Below are positions 6,541 to 10,096 of a stretch of 10,096 nt of DNA, piece by piece. Both the position numbers and the translations under genes were made by a program. Position 1 is the first letter of the stretch. The number at the start of each line of letters is the position of its first letter. This DNA is from JAOADN01 sp046155885 (lineage in GTDB: Bacteria; Pseudomonadota; Alphaproteobacteria; Rhodobacterales; Rhodobacteraceae). The stretch lies in the NCBI GenBank assembly GCA_046155885.1, contig JBJXFU010000079.1:1-10096 (forward strand), in the 5' to 3' direction. The notes under the pieces were generated by a model. The model searched no databases and was not told the DNA's origin. It saw nothing but the letters and a program-made list of their open reading frames with translations.

Positions 6541-6579
6541 AAGGACCCGCCGGACCCATTCGAAGGGCCCGGCGGCCTT
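6541..6579 (-). terminator. strong GC hairpin after the repeat-peptide gene
   Basis: Left arm AAGGACCCGCCGGACCC (6541-6557) pairs with right arm GGGCCCGGCGGCCTT (6565-6579) with one two-base bulge and one mismatch, around a 7-base loop ATTCGAA. It begins 22 bases after the peptide stop on the minus strand. The bases that follow are TCGATTAACGG, with no strong U-run. The position fits a leaky terminator or stabiliser that sets high peptide and low downstream gene expression from one promoter. Confidence 0.55.
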
Positions 6580-6601
6580 GCGATCTGGGATTCGGTCCCG
6601 A

Positions 6602-6841
6602 TCAGGCCCTGGACAGCGGTTTCGTCACCGGCGCCACGGCATGGCCGATATCCGCCTTGGCCATCGGCCGCACGGCCGGGCCGGCGCCTTTCGCCATTTC
6701 GATCCCTGAGAGCGGTTTCGTCACCGGAGCCACCGCATGCCCCATATCCGCCCTGGCCATTTGCCTTACGGCCGGAGCGGCTGTCCCGCGCGATTCGGTC
6801 GCGGTCTGCGAACCAACGTCACTACCCGGAAAACGCGTCAT
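6602..6841 (-). CDS. 79-residue repeat peptide, candidate modified-peptide precursor
   Basis: Not a recognised family. Residues 1-22 form a polar leader-like part (MTRFPGSDVGSQTATESRG). Two 23-residue repeats follow at 23-45 and 55-77, 20 of 23 identical, each ending in the invariant GHAVAPVTKPLS and joined by GIEMAKGAG; the protein ends RA. The repeat period is 32 residues (96 bases). There are no cysteines, no membrane span and no Sec signal. Within the 12 invariant residues five codons differ, all silently, so the amino-acid sequence appears to be under selection. ATG 6841 is chosen because GAGGA lies about eight bases upstream; ATG 6847 is too close to that site. A consensus -35 lies further upstream. 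The gene is first in the minus-strand run and is followed by a hairpin. The opposite strand is also open across the repeats but has no good start before the first copy. A RiPP-like multi-core precursor is the leading inference; a repeat-containing structural or toxin peptide is the alternative. Confidence 0.62.
   Translation of the reverse strand: MTRFPGSDVGSQTATESRGTAAPAVRQMARADMGHAVAPVTKPLSGIEMAKGAGPAVRPMAKADIGHAVAPVTKPLSRA
6615..6775. repeat. two 65-bp direct repeats, 96-bp period
   Basis: Copies at 6615-6679 and 6711-6775 are identical at 56 of 65 positions. They encode the two repeats of the 79-residue peptide on the minus strand. Most differences fall at third codon positions of that frame, which argues that this is the coding frame and that the duplication is not very recent. 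Confidence 0.85.
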
Positions 6842-6887
6842 CTTCATATTCCTCGTTTCAAAATTTCGGGCTAATTCCCGCACCGGA

Positions 6888-6917
6888 AAGGTAGGACAAG
6901 AGGTTGTGGTGTGTCAA
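6888..6917 (-). promoter_or_regulatory. candidate promoter of the peptide cassette
   Basis: On the minus strand a perfect TTGACA (6912-6917) is followed after 18 bases by TACCTT (6888-6893; three of six matches to TATAAT). Transcription would start near 6881 and give a leader of about 40 bases carrying the GAGGA ribosome site of the peptide gene. The -35 is strong and the -10 weak. Confidence 0.42.
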
Positions 6918-6930
6918 TGCCCTCGCCCCG

Positions 6931-6958
6931 GCGCTCATCGCGCTGAGCGCGCTATATC
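6931..6958 (+). promoter_or_regulatory. inverted repeat beside a -10-like box, candidate operator
   Basis: GCGCTCA-tcgcgc-TGAGCGC (6931-6950) has perfect 7-bp arms. An overlapping palindrome CGCGCT-G-AGCGCG occupies 6939-6951. Two bases after the 7-bp repeat comes TATATC (6953-6958), a plausible -10 for the plus-strand operon, but the proper -35 position (6930-6935, GGCGCT) is poor. The dyad covers the -35 to -10 region, which suits a repressor site or an activator-dependent promoter. Confidence 0.4.
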
Positions 6959-6985
6959 TTGTGGGACGATTCGCGCGCCCAACCA

Positions 6986-7002
6986 AAGGAGGTGAGGGAA
7001 TG
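6986..7002 (+). promoter_or_regulatory. ideal Shine-Dalgarno with ATG 7000, possible upstream start
   Basis: AAGGAGGTGA (6986-6995) is fully complementary to the 3' end of 16S rRNA and lies four bases before ATG 7000. That ATG is in frame, with no stop, with the PF13769 gene whose usual start is 7219. It could start a 73-residue N-terminal extension or a regulatory leader read-through. The spacing from the AGGAGG core to ATG is a usable 7 bases. Confidence 0.4.
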
Positions 7003-7218
7003 GGGATGGGTTCCGGCTGCCCGGCGGATTCGCCGGCCCCGGCGTGGCGCCCGGCATCTCGGCTTCCGAAGCGGCCCGCCCGATGGCGCGGCGCCCGTCC
7101 GGCCGGCCGCAATCGCAATAAGCCGCACGACAGGTCGCGCGTGGCGCGGCGAATGTCGAAAACCGTCATTGCATGTCGCGTTCGGCATCGTATGACGGCG
7201 GCGAACGAAGGAGCGGTC

Positions 7219-7515
7219 ATGCCCGAGGTCACCATTGTCTCCTGGCGCGACATCCCGGCCCAGGTCATCGTGGGCCGCGGCCGCCGCGCCGTGAAGAAGC
7301 CCCTTCCGGAACGCTTCGAACAGGCCATCGACCGCTGCGCGATGAAGGTCGGCGCCATCGGCACCGACGCCTACCTCGCCGAATGGCGCAGGGCCGCGCC
7401 CTACGAGGTGGCCGGCGAAGACGAGGCGGTGGCCGAGGCGGAAGCCGCGCGGATCGTCGCGGAATACGACAGCGCGCGCATCGCGCGGCTCATCGCGAAC
7501 GATGGCTGGATGTGA
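7219..7515 (+). CDS. PF13769 'virulence factor' family small protein of the corrinoid/folate operon
   Basis: 98 residues. MPEVTIVSWRDIPAQVIVGRGR at the N-terminus, KKPLPERFEQAIDRCAMKVG (26-45) and TDAYLAEWRR (49-58) match the family labelled 'virulence factor' (PF13769). The name is historical and says nothing about pathogenicity here. In alphaproteobacteria it accompanies methyl-THF/corrinoid genes, so a role in handling or reactivating the cobalamin methyl-transfer system is an inference from context. The C-terminal half is an acidic, alanine-rich helix. The start is ATG 7219 with AAGGAG at 7208-7213 five bases upstream. A longer form from ATG 7000 is open in the same frame. The MetF-like gene follows 26 bases later with its own ribosome site. 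Confidence 0.85.
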   Translation: MPEVTIVSWRDIPAQVIVGRGRRAVKKPLPERFEQAIDRCAMKVGAIGTDAYLAEWRRAAPYEVAGEDEAVAEAEAARIVAEYDSARIARLIANDGWM

Positions 7516-7541
7516 GTCCGGGCGAACTCAGGAGGTCTTTG

Positions 7542-8480
7542 ATGGCTTTGTTGAACTTCCGCCGGAAGGCGCCCGCGCCCGCCGCCCCGCCCGCCGGTTC
7601 TGCTGACGCGGTCGAGGCCTTCCTGACCGGCTTCTCGATCGAGGTGATGCCGCGCACCGCCGCGAACGTCGAGGATTTCCGCGCCCTCCTGCCCGCCGGC
7701 ACCCGCGTCTACATCGCCCATATCGAGGGCACGCCGATCGACGAGATGGTGGCGACCGCGAAGCGCCTGCGCGCCGAAGGCTTCGAGCCGATGCCGCATT
7801 TCCCGGCGCGGATCATCCCGTCCAAGGCGGTGCTCGCCGACTGGATCGCGCGCTACCGGGCCGAGGCGGACGTGAAACAGGCGCTGCTGCTCGGCGGCGG
7901 CGTCGCCACCCCGGCGGGGGATTTCACCTCGTCGATGGAGATGATCGAAACCGGCGCCTTCGACGGGTTCGAGCGGCTGCACGTGGCCGGCCACCCCGAG
8001 GGAAACAAGGACATCGACCCCGACGGATCGGACCGCATGGTGATGGAGGCCCTGCGCTGGAAGCAGGCCTTCAGCGCGCGGACCGATGCGCAGATGGCGA
8101 TCGCCACGCAGTTCTGCTTCGAGCCCGCCCCGGTCATCGCCTGGGCCGACCGGCTGGCCGCCGAAGGCATCGCGCTGCCGATCCATATCGGGGTCGCGGG
8201 GCCGGCCAAACTGCAGACGCTGATCAAGTTCGCCATCGCCTGCGGCGTCGGCCCGTCGCTCCGCGTCCTGCAGAAGCGGGCGATGGACGTCACGAAGCTC
8301 CTGCTGCCCTACGAGCCGACCGACTTTGTGGCCGCGCTCGCGGGCCACAAGGCCGCGCATCCGGGCTTCGGCATCGCGCAGGTGCATTTCTTCCCGCTTG
8401 GCGGGATCAAGACCTGCGCCGCCTGGACCACCGAACACGGCCGTTCGGCCGGCCGCCCCGCCGCCGCGATGGCCGGCTGA
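7542..8480 (+). CDS. methylenetetrahydrofolate reductase-family protein (MetF-like)
   Basis: 312 residues, the usual size for a single-domain MTHFR barrel. It is expected to convert 5,10-methylene-THF to 5-methyl-THF (or the reverse in a catabolic setting) with FAD in the cytoplasm. The family motifs are visible: HIEGTPIDEM (60-69), EPMPHFPAR (82-90), VAGHPEGN (148-155, the flavin/folate region), ATQFCFEP (188-195), HIGVAGP (215-221) and VHFFPLGGI (281-289). The first 25 residues are Ala/Pro-rich and precede the barrel. ATG 7542 follows AGGAGG (7530-7535) by six bases, an excellent site. It is divergent from E. coli MetF, resembling instead the shorter MTHFR group found with corrinoid methyltransferases. 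The gene lies between the PF13769 gene and a HAD hydrolase, spaced 26 and 18 bases. Confidence 0.9.
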   Translation: MALLNFRRKAPAPAAPPAGSADAVEAFLTGFSIEVMPRTAANVEDFRALLPAGTRVYIAHIEGTPIDEMVATAKRLRAEGFEPMPHFPARIIPSKAVLADWIARYRAEADVKQALLLGGGVATPAGDFTSSMEMIETGAFDGFERLHVAGHPEGNKDIDPDGSDRMVMEALRWKQAFSARTDAQMAIATQFCFEPAPVIAWADRLAAEGIALPIHIGVAGPAKLQTLIKFAIACGVGPSLRVLQKRAMDVTKLLLPYEPTDFVAALAGHKAAHPGFGIAQVHFFPLGGIKTCAAWTTEHGRSAGRPAAAMAG

Positions 8481-8498
8481 GGCGCGGGCGGGCGGGGC

Positions 8499-9152
8499 AT
8501 GAAGGGGGCGCTGCTTTTCGACCTTGACGGCACGCTCGTCGACAGCGATCCCCTCCATGCCGAGGTCTTCGTGCGGATGTACGCCGAACGCGGCCGCAGC
8601 ATCGACCGCGACCACTACATGGCCGTGATCCACGGCCGCCTCAGCCGCGACAGCTTCGCCGAGGTCTTCCCCGACGAGGACCCCGATGCGCTCGCCGACG
8701 AAAAGGAAGAGATCTTCCGCCGCGACTATGCCCCCCGCGTGCCGCCGGTCCCCGGCATCGCCGCGACGATGGACCGGGCGCGGGTGGCGGGCCTGAAGAT
8801 CGCGCTGGTCTCGAACGCCCCGCGCGGCAATGCGCAGGCGATGCTGGCGGCCTCGGGCGTCGCCGACCGGATCGACGCCGTGGTCCTGGCCGAGGATGTG
8901 GCGCGCGGCAAGCCGCACCCCGACCCCTACCTCGCCGCCCTTACCCGCCTGAACGTTCCCGCTGCCCGTGCCATCGCCTTCGAAGACAGCCCCACCGGCA
9001 TCGCATCCTCGCGCGCGGCAGGCATCTTCACCGTCGCGCTCCGCACCAGCCTGTCCGCCGCGCGGCTGACGGAAGCCGGGGCCGACGCCACCATCCTTGA
9101 CTTCACCGACCCCGCGCTGCCGGGTCTGATCGCCCGCCTTACAGGAGCCTGA
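8499..9152 (+). CDS. HAD-superfamily (subfamily IA) phosphatase/phosphomutase-like hydrolase
   Basis: 217 residues. All four HAD motifs are present: FDLDGTLVDS (7-16) with nucleophile D8 and acid/base D10, SNAPR (105-109) with the motif-II Ser, Lys in GKPHPDPY (137-144), and FEDSPTG (161-167) with the Mg-binding acids. A helical cap follows motif I (about 17-85). It resembles beta-phosphoglucomutase- or phosphoglycolate-phosphatase-like enzymes; the substrate cannot be assigned. ATG 8499 starts 18 bases after the metF-like stop, with a G-rich stretch upstream. The position inside a one-carbon operon suggests removal of a damaged or side-product phosphate ester, an inference only. The stop is six bases before the next start. 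Confidence 0.88.
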   Translation: MKGALLFDLDGTLVDSDPLHAEVFVRMYAERGRSIDRDHYMAVIHGRLSRDSFAEVFPDEDPDALADEKEEIFRRDYAPRVPPVPGIAATMDRARVAGLKIALVSNAPRGNAQAMLAASGVADRIDAVVLAEDVARGKPHPDPYLAALTRLNVPAARAIAFEDSPTGIASSRAAGIFTVALRTSLSAARLTEAGADATILDFTDPALPGLIARLTGA

Positions 9153-9158
9153 GCCCTC

Positions 9159-10096
9159 ATGACCCGCACCGTCCTCGAATCGAAATCCAAGACCGTCGTG
9201 ATCGGCTTCGACGAGCCCTTCTGCGTGATCGGCGAACGCATCAACCCGACGGGGCGCAAGAAGCTCGCGGCCGAGCTCGAGGCGGGGGATTTCACCACCG
9301 TCGAGCGGGACGCGATCGAACAGGTCGCCTGCGGGGCGATGGTGCTCGACATCAACTCGGGCGCCGTCTTCACCAACAGGATGGCCACCGACCCGCGCTA
9401 TGCCGACAACAACTTCGTCGAGCCGCCCTTGATGCGGGAACTGGTGGCGCGGGTGCAGGCGGTGGTCGATGTGCCGCTCTGCATCGACTCGTCCGTCCCC
9501 GGCGCGCTCGAGAACGGCCTCGCGACAGCGATCGGCCGGCCGCTTCTGAACTCGGTCACGGGCGAGGAAGAGCGGCTGGAACTCGTGCTGCCACTGGTGA
9601 AGAAGTACAACGTGCCGGTCGTCGCGATCTCGAACGACGATACCGGCATCTCGCCCGACCCCGACGTGCGCTTCGCGGTGGCGAAGAAAATCGTCCAGCG
9701 GGCGGCGGATTTCGGCATTCCGGCCCATGACATCGTGGTCGATCCCCTGGTCATGCCCATCGGGGCGATGGCGACGGCCGGGCACCAGGTCTTCGCGCTG
9801 GTCCGGCGGCTGAGGGACGAGCTGGGCGTGAACACCACCTGCGGGGCATCCAACATCAGCTTCGGCATGCCGCACCGGCACGGGATCAACGCCGCCTTCC
9901 TGCCGATGGCGATGGCTGCGGGAATGACGAGCGCGATCATGAACCCGGTCCGCCAGGTCGAGATGGAGGCGATCCGCGCCGCCAATCTGCTTCTGAACCA
10001 CGACGCGAACGGCGGCGACTGGATCCGCTTCGGCAAGATCCTCGACGCGGTCGAGGCCGGGCAGAGCTATGCCGAGGCCTCGGCGATGGCGATGGT
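9159..10096 (+). CDS. methyltetrahydrofolate:corrinoid methyltransferase (pterin-binding domain), 3' partial
   Basis: 312 complete codons are visible and the frame is still open at the window edge. It should transfer a methyl group between 5-methyl-THF and a cobalamin-bound corrinoid protein. Pterin-binding barrel signatures: GERINPTG (25-32), VLDINSGA (62-69), a CIDSS strand, LLNSV, SNDDTGIS, VVDPLVMPIG and GASNISFGMPHRHG, with the Asn and Asp residues expected for folate N5 protonation. Similar to the folate module of MetH and to stand-alone MtvA/AcsE-type proteins. AGGAG (9143-9147) inside the end of the HAD gene lies 11 bases before ATG 9159. Rhodobacterales are reported to use methionine synthase split into separate proteins, and this could be the folate part; a role in methylamine or betaine demethylation is the alternative. 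The corrinoid protein and reactivase would lie to the right. Confidence 0.93.
   Translation, partial: MTRTVLESKSKTVVIGFDEPFCVIGERINPTGRKKLAAELEAGDFTTVERDAIEQVACGAMVLDINSGAVFTNRMATDPRYADNNFVEPPLMRELVARVQAVVDVPLCIDSSVPGALENGLATAIGRPLLNSVTGEEERLELVLPLVKKYNVPVVAISNDDTGISPDPDVRFAVAKKIVQRAADFGIPAHDIVVDPLVMPIGAMATAGHQVFALVRRLRDELGVNTTCGASNISFGMPHRHGINAAFLPMAMAAGMTSAIMNPVRQVEMEAIRAANLLLNHDANGGDWIRFGKILDAVEAGQSYAEASAMAM

Larger units (their letters stand above)
6842..7218. other. divergent control region between peptide cassette and one-carbon operon
   Basis: 377 bases with no independently supported gene. Reading rightwards it holds the candidate peptide promoter, a 7-bp inverted repeat beside a TATATC, an ideal Shine-Dalgarno with ATG 7000, a 6-bp perfect hairpin CCGGCG-gatt-CGCCGG (7021-7036) and further GC-rich short dyads. 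From 7000 to 7218 the frame of the downstream gene stays open, but the encoded residues are Pro/Arg-rich and codon choice is looser than in the genes. No cobalamin or SAM riboswitch core could be recognised by eye. Confidence 0.5.

Noticed and set aside
6657..6995. Plus-strand hydrophobic open frame across the peptide repeats
   Set aside because: It starts inside one repeat copy without a ribosome site, and the differences between copies give drastic residue changes in this frame, whereas the minus-strand frame shows mostly silent changes and a good start.
6981..6999. 16S rRNA 3'-end fragment on the minus strand (CTCACCTCCTTT)
   Set aside because: Only about 11 bases match the rRNA tail and no flanking rRNA helix sequence is present; it is simply the complement of a perfect Shine-Dalgarno.
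6900..7218. Cobalamin or SAM riboswitch ahead of the one-carbon operon
   Set aside because: No recognisable B12-box or SAM-II/SAM-SAH core could be found by eye; a covariance-model search would be needed to claim one.
7401..10001. 866-codon open frame on the minus strand
   Set aside because: It is antisense to three well-supported genes (MetF-like, HAD, methyl-THF methyltransferase), and its product is His/Arg/Gly/Asp-rich with no domain, as expected for a shadow frame in high-GC DNA.

Overview
The window looks like a high-GC alphaproteobacterial chromosome, most probably from the Rhodobacterales (Rhodobacteraceae/Paracoccaceae). The reasons are strong G/C bias at third codon positions, a Hint_2-type Hedgehog/intein-domain protein, and a corrinoid/folate gene order (PF13769 'virulence factor', MetF-like reductase, HAD hydrolase, methyl-THF methyltransferase) that I associate with that order. 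The assignment is inferred from gene content; there is no rRNA or other direct marker. No tRNA, rRNA, CRISPR array or intact insertion sequence was seen.

Layout. (1) 1-1175, plus strand: a C-rich tract at the left edge, a Hint-domain protein, then a YqhA/UPF0114 membrane protein that starts at TTG. (2) 1150-5189, minus strand, transcribed right to left: Ppx/GppA phosphatase, a 408-bp gap, a LysR-type regulator translationally coupled (ATGA) to a thioredoxin-fold peroxiredoxin-like protein, then the 23S rRNA methyltransferase RlmE. RlmE converges on yqhA with a 26-bp tail overlap. The LysR/peroxiredoxin pair looks like cargo between ppx and rlmE. (3) 5311-6841, minus strand: a 79-residue peptide gene with two near-identical 23-residue repeats, a strong hairpin, a 93-residue orphan, a second hairpin, and a 255-residue protein resembling DUF6065. 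I do not recognise this as a described system. It is laid out like a cassette of a ribosomally made peptide and its modification or handling proteins. (4) 6842-7218: a divergent 377-bp control region. (5) 7219-10096, plus strand: a tight one-carbon operon that runs off the right edge. The last gene is open at the end.

How the parts may work together. The plus-strand operon should interconvert methylene- and methyl-tetrahydrofolate and pass the methyl group to a corrinoid protein, either for methionine synthesis by a split methionine synthase or for catabolism of methylated compounds. The minus-strand block contains housekeeping functions (rRNA 2'-O-methylation, polyphosphate/ppGpp-type phosphatase) plus a regulator-controlled redox gene. 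The peptide cassette is the least explained and most interesting part. Its two repeats differ at five codons across the shared GHAVAPVTKPLS segment without changing a single residue there, so selection appears to act on the peptide.
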